DNA of 64,000 nucleotides, from contig CM023536.1 in the NCBI GenBank assembly GCA_013350335.1, positions 14,761,520-14,825,519 of the forward strand, in the 5' to 3' direction. This DNA comes from Chimonanthus salicifolius (Eukaryota > Streptophyta > Magnoliopsida > Laurales > Calycanthaceae). Position 1 is the stretch's first letter; the number at the start of each line of letters is the position of its first letter. Under the pieces are notes generated by a model. That model did not search any database. It was not told the DNA's origin and worked only from the letters and a program-made list of their open reading frames with translations. A program made the position numbers and the translations under genes. Below are positions 44,796 to 56,702 of this stretch, piece by piece.

Positions 44796-45274
44796 TGTTG
44801 AAATTAATGCATAAAATAAAGTCTACATTAACTTGGTCTCATGTTTGAGTCATGGTTTGTTTTGTGAGTCATCCCACTACTTCATCATTTAGGATATGGG
44901 TGGTTAGTCTCATAAATGTGGGATTAGATGTCCTACCAATAAAGATTAGGTGTCCCATGTTTGTTAGTAATAGCTAATGAGGTGTCTCATGTTGTGGCAA
45001 TGAGTCCCTAGACTTAGGCATGTTATGGTGATGTTAGTTAGTTGTTTATTTCTTATTTAAAGAGATGTAGAACTTACGATGCAATGTAGCAACACTTAGT
45101 TTCTTATTTCATATAATTTTGTCTCATATTTTTCATGTATTTCTTTTGTTCTTTTATGCTACTCAATTGAGGGACTTTGAATTTTTCTAAGTGTGTGTGA
45201 TACCTCTCCCTAATCTAACAAGTTGTGAGAGAGAAGACCGAACTTACTTCATAACCCTAACAAAGCATGGCCAA

Positions 45275-45500
45275 ATTTTGAAAGTTAATTAACCAATCTG
45301 GCAATGGACATTCTAAACCATTTTCTCTCCTATCCAAATATTGAATGCCACCCAAGGTTGAGGTATTGGGATGGGCAAGGGTAGGAAGCTTCTTTCGAGA
45401 ACAATTGTATAAGCTCGAGATGGACACACAGGGAAGCAGGTGGGCAAGCCACTGGAAGCTTCTCTAGAGAACAATTTTTCAACCTCAACCACAATAAAGA
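45275..45500 (-). pseudogene. RLP fragment 2 (N-terminal LRR region)
   Basis: The plus strand resembles RLP B near 51750-51920: GTTAATTAACCAATCTGG, GGGATGGGCAAGGGTAGGAAGC, TCGAGAACAATTGTATAAGCTCGAGATGGACA and AGGGAAGCAGG correspond in order to the LRR segment read there. A second GGAAGCTTCTCTAGAGAACAATTTT nearby indicates a small internal duplication. Together with fragment 1, in the same order and orientation, it looks like one dead RLP whose middle was lost and into which the copia element inserted. Confidence 0.55.
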
Positions 45501-46387
45501 GGAAGGTATATTAATAGAAAGAGGAAGGAATTATATGCTTTTTCTAAGTAAAGGAATTTAAAAGATGAAAGATGAGCAAGCCAATAGTTCATTGCAACAC
45601 TTACGAAATGACTACAAAATAAATGGCGACAGTGTCTGGATGAGGGTAAGATTGAGGCCAATGAAATCATTCATGATTTTATAGAGATTCATCCTACTTC
45701 ATAATTTGGCCATAAAAGGTGGAGTTCTACAAACAAGTTATGGACTAATTAAAACTTAAGATGAGCACAAATGTTTTAAGAAAGTTTTTGATTATGTAGG
45801 CCGTAATCTGCCCAGCACTCTGGGTTTTTCTTTTTGGGCTTTTCGGCCTGTTTTATTTTGGGCTTTTATTGCCCGTTTTGTCTTTTTTGATATTTTGTGT
45901 TTGGCTCTGACTGTGGGCTATACTGTATATTTTAGGGCATTCCCTTTCTGAATGAAACTACCAATCATCATTCAAAAAAAGGTTTTAATTAAAAGAAAGA
46001 TATTGAGTAATGGGATATTGAACTGAGACATGATATAAGTTAGGGGATATAGATTGACTTAGATCGATTGAAGATGAAACTATCACTCATTGCCATTATT
46101 ATCAGAATAATTTATTTTATTCAACTTTATCGTTACAATAATGAACAAAAAAAATTATGTTAAAAGTAACTAATTACTTGGAAAACATATAAAAATGAGG
46201 TTACTTTGAAAAGAATAGGAACTCATATGTTTAAGCCATAGTGATAGATGGGTGACGTGCATGTCGTAACTTGATTGTACCTAGAAATATTTTATGTACT
46301 TCTTTAGAATATTTTAACACTTATTATCACTTTTAAATAATAAGTACAAAATTCACTTTGTATTCTAAGCGAATTGATTTGATATCC
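45501..46387. other. Non-coding DNA with a possible LINE 3' end
   Basis: At 45795-45980 there is a T-rich, GGGCTTTT-repeating segment ending GAATGAAACTACCAATCATCATTCAAAAAAA, which resembles the 3' untranslated end and A tail of a plant LINE; this is tentative. The remainder is AT-rich and shows no gene. Confidence 0.35.
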
Positions 46388-46610
46388 ACATTGTTTTTTT
46401 TTTTTTTTTTTGAGGTTCGGAGGTATCCAGCTGTCGCACCCGACTAGTCTTCCGGGGTGTATGAAAACCTCCCTATCCGCACACACTGGGTAAATCGATG
46501 GGACCTTACTCTATACATATTCTCATGGGAAGTGACCCTTCATTGGAGCTCCCATGGTTTGAACCCAAGACCTCCCTCTAGAGATCCAAGCACATCTACC
46601 ATTGATAACA
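46388..46610 (-). mobile_element. tRNA-derived SINE, second family
   Basis: Read on the minus strand from about 46605: TGGTAGATGTGCTTGG (A-box-like), then GGTTCAAACC (B box) about 45 bp later, a body of some 150 bp containing GGGTGCGACAGCTGG, and an A tail (the T run at 46394-46412 on the plus strand). This is the structure of a plant SINE. The family differs from the SINE at 5012. Target duplications were not clear. Confidence 0.65.
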
Positions 46611-46715
46611 ATCCATTTTGACTTGTGTCAGTGTTGGAATAAGGGTGAAATGATCTTAGTGTCAAAGACAATATTTCTGATCTAACTAGTTTAAAATTTA
46701 AGTAATAGTTAAATT

Positions 46716-47556
46716 CATGGGTGTAAAAAACGGCCCTGCCGAGATCTCGGCCTATAACTCTCTCTTTCCACAGCGTTTTTTCTTTTTTAAAAAAATTTCA
46801 AAATTTTTATAGAAGCTTCATAATATTATGACCTTCATGGATATCCAATTTTTTATTAAATATCGGTCATTTACATGTTAAAATATTATTTTAAACTTTC
46901 GATATCGAGAATTTAAAAATTATTAATAAAATGATATTAATTTCAAAAAGTGGTAGAAAAATCAGAAAAATTATACAAATACTCCGTTAACTTATTGACT
47001 TAGTTAAACAGTGAAATGATCGAAAATGATAAATTATTAGTTTATAACCATTAATCCCAACCCATTAAATTATTATTGTCATCATGTTGTATAATGATTC
47101 ATGATATATAATGAAACATAGATAACAAATTATTAGCATGTGTAAGTGTTGCTCAGAGATGTTTCGATGTATTATGACTTTGTGATAGGGCAATAAGATA
47201 TTAATATTCTTTGATATTTTATAAATTTGTTAGAAATAAAAATGTAATAATATATTGAAATTTTATTCCAATCTTGTTCTTGATGGTTAGCTATCTATTT
47301 ATAGCTATATATTTCAAAATACTTTCTAATATTTAATTAATAAAATTTGATTTTTAAATTCTATTTTTTTAATCAATCCTATCCATAATATTTTTAAATT
47401 TAATCTCACAATCATAATTAAAAAGATCGAATTTTATATGACATTATATAACATAATTTTTTTTCTTTTTTTTTAAAAAAAAAAATGGAGTGACCGAATA
47501 TCGGCCGAGATTTTTTTCGTACAGATATAATGCGTATCGGTCGAGATTTGAACCCT
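46716..47556. mobile_element. Larger decayed relative of the palindromic hAT MITE
   Basis: The left end reads TGGGTGTAAAAAACGGCC followed by CGAGATCTCGGCC, and the right end read inward is GGGTTCAAATCTCGACCG. Between them is about 800 bp of AT-rich DNA with CGATATCGAG and ATATCGGCCGAGAT words. The ends resemble those at 20638 and 48976. No target duplication was confirmed and no transposase is seen, so the limits are approximate. Confidence 0.4.
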
Positions 47557-48384
47557 TTCACTGTGAAAATACCATTTGTAAATATATAAGATATATATGT
47601 ATCACTATCTATTTGTTCATTCATTGACATCCATAAATAATTCATCTGTGATGAGGACAATTGAATTATGCTTAATTTTGTGCATCATTTCTGTATTATA
47701 CCGAGCTTTGAAAAGAAAAACTTAGAGCACTTTTTCTTTTTTGACTTTTTTTAAGGAAACAATATCTCCATTTGTAAGGAATCTGAAAAATACACTGAAA
47801 GTTTCAAAGTTAGTGAAATATGTGAAATCAGATCTTTTATTTTAAGTTTTTTATCCATTAAATTTCCATGTTGCTGACCTGATCAATACGTCAAAAGTTC
47901 TACAACTATCAGACGTGTAAAATCACACCTTTTATCTTAATTCTATCGATGAATTTCAACCATAATTTTTTCTTGTGTACGTAATGACTAATGGATACAA
48001 AAACCCTTGTAAAATTATGGAGATGTTATTCGATGGAATCAGCCCATCAAAAAAATAAAAATGAAGAGAAATCATTCTTTCAACCTAACAATTTCGCTTA
48101 TTTAATTTTTTTAATAAATTCAATGCTAAACTACTATAAAAAGTTGGTGGGTTTTTTCTAAGGCTGCGACTTGGGCAGGCCATGCTGTGTTTTGGGCTTG
48201 TTTGAGCCCAGACCCGAAATGAAATTTAAGGACCAAAGCCATAGCCTTAGCCCAGATTAACCCAAAATAGACAATTCGAGCCTGGTCCAAGTTGTGCTTG
48301 TAAAGCCCGAGCCTAATTTGAAGTCCAAAATGTATATGTGGGCTTCTCTTGCTTGGCTTGGGCTTCTTTGGGCTTAAAAAGGGA
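47557..48384. other. AT-rich intergenic DNA without recognised features
   Basis: No ORF or RNA gene. From about 48160 the composition shifts to GGGCTT/AAGCCC words leading into the dispersed repeat that starts near 48385. Confidence 0.4.
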
Positions 48385-49400
48385 GTTTTTCTAATATTAT
48401 TTTCTAAAATAAAATTTTATATATTCATATAAATTTTATACACATTGTTAGTTAAAGAAATTAGATCTTAGAAAATGTAGCTCAAATTTAGGCTTTGGGG
48501 CAAAACCTCAGCTTTCCGGTAGTGGACTGAAGCCCAACATGAATTCTAATTTTGGCCTAATATTTAGATCTGAAAAATGAGCCCGAGCCGCCTATGTAAA
48601 CCCGAACCCAAATTCATTTTTATGTGCTCTTAGATAAAGCCTGGCCAAGTTGAAGCTCTAGTTTTACCATATTACACATGATGTTGTCTATTCAAGTTGG
48701 GTGTTAGGCTCTAGCATCAAGCAGAAATGAGTTCAATGAAGTTGACCCAAATCCAAACTGAACTTAATTTTAACCTAACATATATCAGTTTCAAAGTCTA
48801 GAAAAGCATGTGCCCATATCTTTTCAACAGTGTAGGGAGCTGCAAACAATCCACAGATCCTTGTTTCTGACTTCAACGATTAGTAAGTTAGTACATGGAC
48901 CTTAAGCTTTTCAAGTTGTGGTTACTTAGTATTCACATGGACCCAAGACCAAAAGCTTTAATTATGAAGTTCAATCAGCGGTATAAATCTTGGCCGATAT
49001 GATAAGTATCCGCCAGAGAAAAAAGAAATCGGTCGAATATTGGCCGATTTATTTATTTATTTTAAAAAAAAACGAATATCGGTTGGCCCGGCAGATATCT
49101 CGGCCGATATTTGCCCATATCGGACGAATATCGGCTGATATCTATATATATAAAACGGCCTTTTTTATTTTTTTAAATGATTTTTTTTTTTAAAAAGGTC
49201 ACTGAGATTTCCAAAAGAAAAAAAAAAATTCTCGATTAGGCCGAATTTTCGACCCCTGGGTTCAATAAAAGGCCTACGCCTTTAACATGGGTTTAGCAAT
49301 TTCTGGATCTACTCAGTGTTATTAGCATAGGACCAGGCTTGACCCAAACATCTTTGCAAAAGTATCCACCCTGAGCCAACTTATTGAGAATGAAGTAATC
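48385..49400. repeat. Dispersed repeat copy, split by a palindromic MITE
   Basis: The parts 48385-48975 and about 49260-49400 together align with 30430-31030. The 283-bp gap between them is the hAT-type MITE at 48976-49258. The class of the outer repeat is unknown; it has many GGGCTT and AAGCCC words and no ORF. Confidence 0.65.
48968..49266. mobile_element. Palindromic hAT MITE with empty-site support
   Basis: The element is 48976-49258, beginning CAGCGGTATAAAT and ending, read inward, CAGGGGTCGAAAAT. Flanks AGTTCAAT (48968-48975) and GGTTCAAT (49259-49266) agree in 7 of 8 bases. The interior carries GGCCGATAT, CGAATATCGG and CTCGGCCGATAT. The related repeat at about 30910 shows the uninterrupted sequence, confirming insertion. 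Confidence 0.8.
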
Positions 49401-49809
49401 ATTTTTTTCAAGGAGCACATGCTTGCATTACATTTTTCCTACATTTTTCCGTAACAGTCAATATTTTAAATCTTTGTAGCCTTTGAATATATACTAGATC
49501 AATAACTAGATTGATCTTTCACTGAGCTACTATGAAATCTTCCCAACAAATTCATCCTTATGACCAAAAATAAATACCGTGAAACGTTGGTTAGCTAGTT
49601 CACAGTAAATTATTTGTTAGAAAAGAATTTCTCATACATTTTGTAAGCAAAAAAGATGTAGAGAGCTTGAGATAATGAAGACAACATTGAAATTTTCTTA
49701 AAACATGAAGAGTTAAAAACATACTTGATCATTCCATATATTTATTGTATAAACAACTACCTTTAAATTTGTTGTCAAATCTCTCACAAAATACGATCTT
49801 GATAGACCT
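49401..49809. other. 3' flank of RLP B
   Basis: AT-rich DNA downstream of the RLP B stop codon (gene on minus strand). No ORF or clear polyadenylation signal stands out. The matching flank of RLP A lies outside the window. Confidence 0.4.
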
Positions 49810-52527
49810 TTATTTCCTCCCAACTTTCAAGATTATATTTACAGCAGGTAAATTGAGTTTGTCAATCAAATTATCAAAAAACCCATAATATGCAATCCTC
49901 CATGACTTGCTCCAGAGTAAAGTTCCACATATAACCCAAAATCCGATCACAAATCCCATCGTCGCACCAATAGAAAACCATAGCAGTTCGGACTTATCTT
50001 CTTCATCTCCACCATTAGAGGTCACAGATGTATGATTGAGTTCATCTGGGCAATCTGAAAGTGGTGGCCCACAAAGATTGATGTTACCCACATAGATGGA
50101 TGGATCAGTGAAAGTTTGAAGTTGTCTACCTGATGGAATATGCCCAGAAAGATTGTTGTATGACAAATTCAAGCTACTCAAGAAATTCAATGCAGCGATA
50201 CTCAATGGAATTGTACCAGACAGATGATTTCTTGAGAAGTCGAGGGATTCTAACTGTTGCAAGTTGCCAATATCTTTGGGGATGCTTCCTTCCAAATGAT
50301 TTCCTGAAAAATTCAAGCCTTTCAGTCCTATAAGTCTTACTAATCCTATGGGGATTTCTCCAGATAGACTATTTCTAGAAAGGTCAATAGTATTCAATAA
50401 ACCAATTGTTTTGGTGAACTCAAGTTCAATCCCCTTCATGATCACCGATAACTCCAAATGGGTGATGCTTGCACTTAGATTATGTATCCTTACCATTGCT
50501 GTGAAGTTGCTGAAAGAACTTGGTATGACTCCTGATAGATGATTGTCAGAAAGGTCTAGAACTTGAAGAGACACAAGTAGCGATGGTTGTACGGGGATAT
50601 TGCCATAGAACAAATTTGATCAAAGGTTGAGAAACCTCAATTGAGTTAGACTTTCCCACATCCACGTTGTCAGGGATCCAGACAATCTATTTTTACTAAG
50701 ATCAATAGAAACCAAGTTTGTTGAATTTACAAAAGACAAAGGGAGTACTCCATGAAGTTGATTATTGTTCAAACTCAACAATATAAGAGAAAGACTCTCA
50801 AATCGTCTCGGAATCGTACCAACCAAAGAATTATTTGATAAAATTAAAATCATCAAATTTGTAAGTTTTGCAACCCATGATGGTATCTGTCCTGTTAAAT
50901 TATTATTTTCTAAAGTCAAATAACGCAATCGTGGAGTATTGACAAAAAATGAAGGAATTTCACCCTCTAGAATATTACTTGATAAGAGCAGATACTGCAA
51001 CTTTGAAAAGTTCCCAAAGCATGAAGGAATTTGTCTAGATATTTGATTGTTGGAGAGGTCTAGGCCATAAAGCGATTGAATGTCACAGAAAGACGAGGGA
51101 ATGCTACCACTTAAAAAATTATTACTCGCATATAATACTGTTTTACAATCATCAGCGCCACTCATGATATGTGTATTTGAGACATGATATGGTAGTATAC
51201 CCTCAAAACGATTTGAATTTAAAAAAACAGATCGCCCTATGTAAAATTCTAAGGATGTCGGAATCTTACCAGATATGTTATTGGAATATAGATATATATT
51301 AGTAGCTTTGGAAGACAAGTTCCAAAACCAAGTAGGCATGGCATCTGAAATCTGAGTCTTTGACAAGTCAATATATGAGTAGTCCCTGAGAAACCGAAGC
51401 CATCTAGGAAATTTGGGTCCTAATCTACAAGATCTTAATGCAATGTATTTGAGTTTAGGAGGAGGAATCCAGTTTTGGCTCACATTGAAAACAAGGGAAT
51501 TGTAGGATAGTGCTAGAACTTTTAGTCTTGTGAGATTTGCAAAGTGAGCTTCAAATATAACGCCTTTTAGACAATTCTTACTCAGATCCAATGTCTCTAG
51601 TTCTTTTAATTGCCCAATACTTTCTGACACAGTCCCACTAAAATTATTGAAACCAAGATCAAGATACTCTAGATTGGAAAGGTTTACAAACGAATCTGGT
51701 AATGAACCTATAAAATGATTGCCGCTCAAATCAAGAAATTCTAGGTCGGTGAGGTTAACCAACCAAGAAGGAAATTTTGCAGCAATATGATTATGAGAAA
51801 GATCGAGATAAATGAGGGTTGTCAAGTTGGGATGAGTGACAGTAGGAAGATTCTTCAGAGAACAATTTTGGAGACTCAAGGTGGACAGAGAAGGAAGCAA
51901 ACTAGTTACCTGGAACCAATCGTTAGCCCTGCTGAGATTCACACCATCCATGTCAAGGTACTTCAAAGAAGAAAGATAGGACAGCCAATCCAAGTTGTCG
52001 ACATTCAAATAATTACCACAATTCGCGTACAGAAAACTTGAAAGATCAAGGGATTGCAGGCGTGAAAGATTTCCAAACTGACTTGGAACTGCTCCATTAA
52101 AACATGCATAAGACAGATTGAGGTACGTCAAATTTTTGAATGAGCCAAAAAAAATTGGAATCGACCTATGCCCAAAGGAGTTGGTACTCAAGTCCAAGTA
52201 TTCAAGGTGGTTCAATTCAAGAAGAGAAGGATTGAGTTCACCAGAGTCCGGAACATGAATGGTTGCATTGTGGAGATCGAGTCGGACGACATGGCCAGTG
52301 TTGTTGTTGCACCCAACTCCAATCCAATTACAGCAATCATCACCAACCCATGAGGATAGAAGGAGGTTTCTACTCGGAGATCTGAGGCCATCTTTGAATG
52401 TGAGAAGGGCTGTCCTCTCTTCTTCAAAGCATACAACTTTGGAACTGAATGCAGTAGTTGCAGAGCAAAGAAAAGCCAGCAACACAAGGACATTGGCTAA
52501 AGAAGGCAGAGCCATCATTCCACACAT
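49810..52527 (-). pseudogene. LRR receptor-like protein (RLP B) with one internal stop
   Basis: The frame is continuous for 906 codons from ATG 52527 to the TAA at 49810-49812, except for a TGA at 50620-50622 (codon 636). RLP A has CGA (Arg) there, so this is a single CpG transition. Layout: signal peptide about residues 1-27, LRRNT_2 with CFEEERTALLTFKDG and DDCCNWIGVGC, LRRs to about 690, an island segment (IMKGIELEFTKTIGLLNTIDLS), four C-terminal LRRs, LCGPPLSDCP, acidic GGDEEDK, transmembrane helix about 848-872 with GATMGFVIG, and a short cytoplasmic tail (WRIAYYGFFDNLIDKL). Translation as it stands would give a 635-residue LRR protein with a signal peptide and no membrane anchor. The rest of the gene is undamaged, so the loss is recent; stop readthrough, a sequencing error or an allele are possible alternatives. 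Confidence 0.9.
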
Positions 52528-52580
52528 TAGCCGGTTGGAATCTGTATATGGTTCTGAAATAGATTGCCAACACTACCCTC

Positions 52581-52588
52581 TTTAAATA
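52581..52588 (-). promoter_or_regulatory. TATA-like box of RLP B
   Basis: The same TATTTAAA (minus strand) as in front of RLP A, about 57 bp before the ATG. Confidence 0.5.
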
Positions 52589-52818
52589 CACATTGGATTT
52601 ATATTATTGTATTTGAGAAATTGAAATGGAAGGACTAGCACAAAATAAGATAAAAAATTACTGATTTATTTAGTGAGAAAGGCTGGGGATAAAAATTAAA
52701 TATCACATAATAATTTAGTGAGCCCACTCAAAATGGATGCATTGTGTTGGCCGGCCCTTTTGTTCACCTAATCTGGATTTTTGTGGGCTCTCTTTGTTCT
52801 TCTACTCTTTAGTTGTTC

Positions 52819-52828
52819 GACACGTGGC
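52819..52828 (-). promoter_or_regulatory. G-box in the RLP B upstream block
   Basis: GACACGTGGC at the same relative position as in RLP A (about 290 bp upstream of the ATG). It is one of four copies conserved in the window. Confidence 0.5.
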
Positions 52829-53222
52829 AATTTGTCCCATTCTTAATTTAAGAACTTTGCCCAATTTTCTTTTGACATATATAGATATTATATATATTTG
52901 CCAAATTTGTTTTTAATCTTTTGGCCTCTTTGAAGATGTTGATTCCAAAGTTTATTCAAAAGCATAAGGATGAAGACAAACGGTTAAGATTTAAAATAAA
53001 TAATTTTAGTAGATGTTACATTTCTTTAAATTCATTGAACCAAATTTAATATTCATTAAAAAACTCTTTCTATTAAATTAGATATCTAAATATAATTTTA
53101 AACTTCTGCTAGTCAATGTAAGTCGACTCTTGCAGACTTAATAAGGTTTAAAAAGAATAAAGATGCTCTATTGCATTTCTTTTTAAATAAACAATGACTT
53201 TAATGAATCTGATTATTTTAAA

Positions 53223-53954
53223 GCAACACTTACAGACACTCGACTTTTCTGCCTCTACACAACCGATTCTGAATTTTCGTAGCAAATTATCATTATAGCC
53301 CTGCGTTTTTACTCATTCGAACGAACTGCCAGTTCATTTCGGCATTCGTTCGAACGAATCATTCATTCGAACGAATGTCAAAGTATAAATTTAGTTCATT
53401 CGAATGAATGGGTTGAACATTGTTCATTCATTCGAATGAACTGCAGCGTAAATTCCATTCGTTCGAATGAACCATGCTACAGTAGTGTATTATTTAAATA
53501 ATAAAATTTCCTTTAAAACTTTAAAGTTATTTTTTAAGCACTGTATATTTTCAAAATTTCTCAAATTGAATATCTGAACTAATTACGATAACCTGATAAA
53601 AATACTTTAAGACTTCAAGGTCTTTTGACACACTCGAATGTGTTTTTGGCACAGACAATGGATACTTTTATTTGTAAAATACTGTGTTTTAAGCATTTGG
53701 TAGTGTCAAAAGACCTTCAAGTCTTAAAGTATTTTTATCAGGTTATCGTAATTAGTCTGCATATTTAATTTGAGAAATTTTAAAAATACACAGTACTTAA
53801 GAAATTTTATTATTTAAATAATGCACTTTGCATTATTGTGTGCATATTGTATCATGAAGTGGTTCAAATGAATCATCCGTTCATTCGAATGAATTGGCTG
53901 AACAGTAACACACAGTTAGTTCGAATGAATAAATTCGGATGTTGTAAGTGCTGC
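53223..53954. mobile_element. Fold-back element, copy 2
   Basis: Nearly identical to 3325-4054, with the same ends (GCAACACTTACA / GCAGCACTTACA), the same inverted arms and the same TTCGAACGAA palindromes. Some palindromes have drifted to TTCGAATGAA. Insertion preceded the duplication of the RLP unit. Confidence 0.8.
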
Positions 53955-54386
53955 ATATAAATAAACATTTATTTGTTAAGATTTTAAGGAAGATCCTCGA
54001 ATATATTTAAAGATTCTGCATTAACTGTTGTAAAAACTTTCATGTATACGTTGGCGTCTCAACTAGAAATTTCTAATTTTGACATTGAAATAAATAGTTA
54101 TGATATCATAGAATTTTGAGTTTAAAAATGAATAGTATATGACTAACTTAAAATGACTTAATAAGTGTTGTTTGCATCTCTGTTTTTCGGAAATCTTAAT
54201 CCATTCGGCTGAGGTGTTAAACCTTTGAAAATTTAGTGATTAGAGTCATTTATCTCTAATCAATTTAAATTAAATATTTATAATTGAATTTTGAAAAATA
54301 TTTAATATATAGAAGACTAAGTCTCTAGACTATTATCTAGTAAGAGTTCTAATGTGATCTATAAAATGTTCTCAGGTGATCCCAAA

Positions 54387-54668
54387 TGTAGGACATGATA
54401 TCCATTCTAAAAGACTAGTCCATTAGGTAGAGTAATTCAACTCTATTATAAGTCCCTAAATCTCCTCTTTTACAACCAATGTTGGACTTGTTTACTTCTC
54501 CAACAATCCTCCCTTCGAACAAGGCTCTCCGACAGATAGAAAGCTGTGATACCACTTGTTAGGACTCGATATCTATTCTAAAAGGCTAACCCATTAGGTG
54601 AAGTAACGCAAGTCTATCATAAGTCCCTAAATCTCCTACTTCACAACTAATGTGGGATTCGTTTGCTG
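54387..54668 (-). mobile_element. TRIM-like mini LTR retroelement, minus orientation, copy 2
   Basis: Duplicate of 4486-4769, with the same two terminal repeats, primer site and purine tract. The order LTR, PBS, PPT, LTR on the minus strand is preserved. Confidence 0.65.
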
Positions 54669-54919
54669 AAACTTTTGTGGTAACTAAAATATTCAAATTT
54701 ATACTAACAAAACAATTTTTTGTGAAACTAATTGCAGGCATCTGTATATGGGTTTTTGTGAGATCAGCTTTTGTTTGAAGAATTGTGAAACTCTAGGTGA
54801 TTTTTTTTTTTACATTTAGAACAAGTTTAGGCTAGTTTTTATCATATTCAATAATAGTCATATTTTAGTTTCAATATAATGCCGAGATTGATATGAACTG
54901 TTATCTATTTTCTTTTTCT

Positions 54920-55093
54920 TTTTTTTTTTAATTTACGTATGGGAAATCATGATAAATTCAATGTAAAACCCCCACAGGTGATACTCACTTCCCTTGTAGT
55001 ATACTAAGTTAGGTCATGGGGGCTCGAACTTGGCACCTTCTGTTTCTTGAGACGGGAGGTTAACCAGTTGAGTTAAATCCATCTGGGCAACAT
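54920..55093 (-). mobile_element. tRNA-derived SINE, duplicate copy
   Basis: Diverged counterpart of 5012-5173. The A-box part (minus strand TTTAACTCAACTGGTTAACC) and the B-box region (AAGTTCGAGCCCC) are recognisable, with a T-rich run on the plus strand at about 54912-54930 as the A tail. Confidence 0.65.
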
Positions 55094-55712
55094 GTTACCT
55101 ATTTGATAGAATAGTTGATTGCTTTTTAACAATCTTAAGTTGAAGCAATTCTAACTGTATTTAAGAAGGTATGATCAAATTTTCTAATAAATGAATTTAA
55201 ATTTAAGAATTTTTATTTACTTTTTTAACAAATTATCTCTAAAATACTTTATTAACTGAAACATATCACAATTTCATCTTCTTAATCTTCAATTTGAATG
55301 CCATCATCACTTGCCCTCAAATTAGTTTTAATTATTTTTTTTTATATTTTTAGATTGCATTGTTAGAATCATTTATGGCATTAGGTTAGATCTATCTTTA
55401 GAATTTTCAACACTAATTTAATTTTATACACAATTAATACAAAATTCCTCTATAAATTTGGTGGAACCCTGGTCACCACTAGCATATAACGTATGTCTGA
55501 AATTTTGGGGCATTTTAAGTATAGTTTACCCTTATTGAATTGTTTCTTACATACTTTTAAAATTAATTTCAGTTGTTTTACATTTAATTGATTGACACAT
55601 TTTTTTATGCTATAATAGATTGTATTGTCTCAATTACTTACAATTATTGAGCTGTGATTGAAGTACTCTCAATTCTATATAATGAGACACTCTTAGAGAC
55701 TTTATACTTTTA

Positions 55713-55970
55713 ATGGATTCAAATATTGGTCGATAGGTATCGTATCACTTGATACATATCAGATTTTCAAAGACCAATATGTATCGGTATAGATGTAATA
55801 TTGGTCGTTTCGCCAATATGTATCGGTTATGATATCAACTGATATTATATATATTTGCTGATATTTGTAATTTTTTTAATTCAAAAGTATAATATCAATT
55901 GATATTTGTAAAAAGAAATTTGAGAGAGAAATATATTGCCGATATATTGGTCTTACTGATTTTTTACTCG
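55713..55970. mobile_element. Decayed palindromic hAT-type MITE, duplicate copy
   Basis: Duplicate of 9180-9422, with flanks TACTTTTA (55705-55712) and TGCTTTTA (55971-55978). It holds CGATAGGTATCG, CCAATATGTATCGG and related half-palindromes. Confidence 0.5.
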
Positions 55971-56470
55971 TGCTTTTAATCACTTTATTTCCACAATTTT
56001 TTCTCTTTTTTAAGCATTTCACACAATGCACCTTTTTGAAAAATAATAGGAAAAGAAACTTTTGGAAAGTCGTCTAAGTAAACGTCCGGCTACAGTATGA
56101 TCCACTCAGTAATGGGCCCCACTCATTGATGGCAATTATGCTGGACAAAGGCACAATATTTATCAACGTGTATTCAAAGAGGACGGGAACAGAAATGGGG
56201 CCTACCACAATGGGAGGACCGCGCTGATGATGGATCTTTGTGAGGTGGTATAATTGATTGAGAAGTTCTCGTTGATTAATTTTGGATTATTTTGATATCA
56301 TTCTTTCTTTCGTGAAAAATAACTTCGTAGGCTTTATTGTAAAAGGAGTAGAGTGCAAAAGAGGTTGCTCCTCATAAAAAATGACAAGCATTTCGAAGAT
56401 ATTATTGAGAAAATAAGAATACTCAAAGAAAGATTACCAGAGAACATTATCGTTAAAGGTTTACGAGATC

Positions 56471-56702
56471 TTACTGATGCAAGTAGATAAAAGAATGAGA
56501 TGCTCCAGTGTCAAACAATACTCGTGTCATGAGGCTAAAGAGAGGTAATGTACTTTCCATCACAACATTATTCATCGGTTCTATCATCTGAGTTCCGAGG
56601 GTGTAGACTCTCCCTTGAGTGGTCTGAGGATGTCCCAGTCCCTTCCCACGTCCATTCCATTGTGACGTGTTACCAGGCGTCACTGAGCCTCTGGAAGGTT
56701 GA
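56471..56702 (-). pseudogene. Gypsy retropepsin fragment, right copy
   Basis: The minus-strand frame contains TLPLFSLMTRVLFDTGASHSFI, carrying the aspartic protease DTGAS triad. It ends soon after, and the upstream side is interrupted by the TRIM at 56708. Confidence 0.7.

Larger units (their letters stand above)
38641..45267 (+). mobile_element. Ty1/copia element with both LTRs, internally damaged
   Basis: The LTRs are about 38646-39153 and 44796-45262, beginning TGTCGAAATTAATGC and TGTTGAAATTAATGC. Flanking 5-bp sequences AAGTA (38641-38645) and AAGCA (45263-45267) are a decayed target duplication. A primer-like TGGTATGTGAGC follows the left LTR, and AAGGGGAAA precedes the right LTR. Gag is missing: the interior goes almost directly to the GAG-pre-integrase segment. 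A foreign segment replaces the central RT between about 41155 and 44110. Confidence 0.85.
52528..56319. repeat. RLP B upstream region (second duplicate)
   Basis: This is the only copy joining the RLP gene to the gypsy relic, so it represents the ancestral order: RLP, about 3.8 kb of upstream DNA, then gypsy. It contains the fold-back element (53223-53954), the TRIM-like element (54387 to about 54668), a SINE (about 54920-55093) and a decayed palindromic MITE (55713-55970). Confidence 0.85.
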
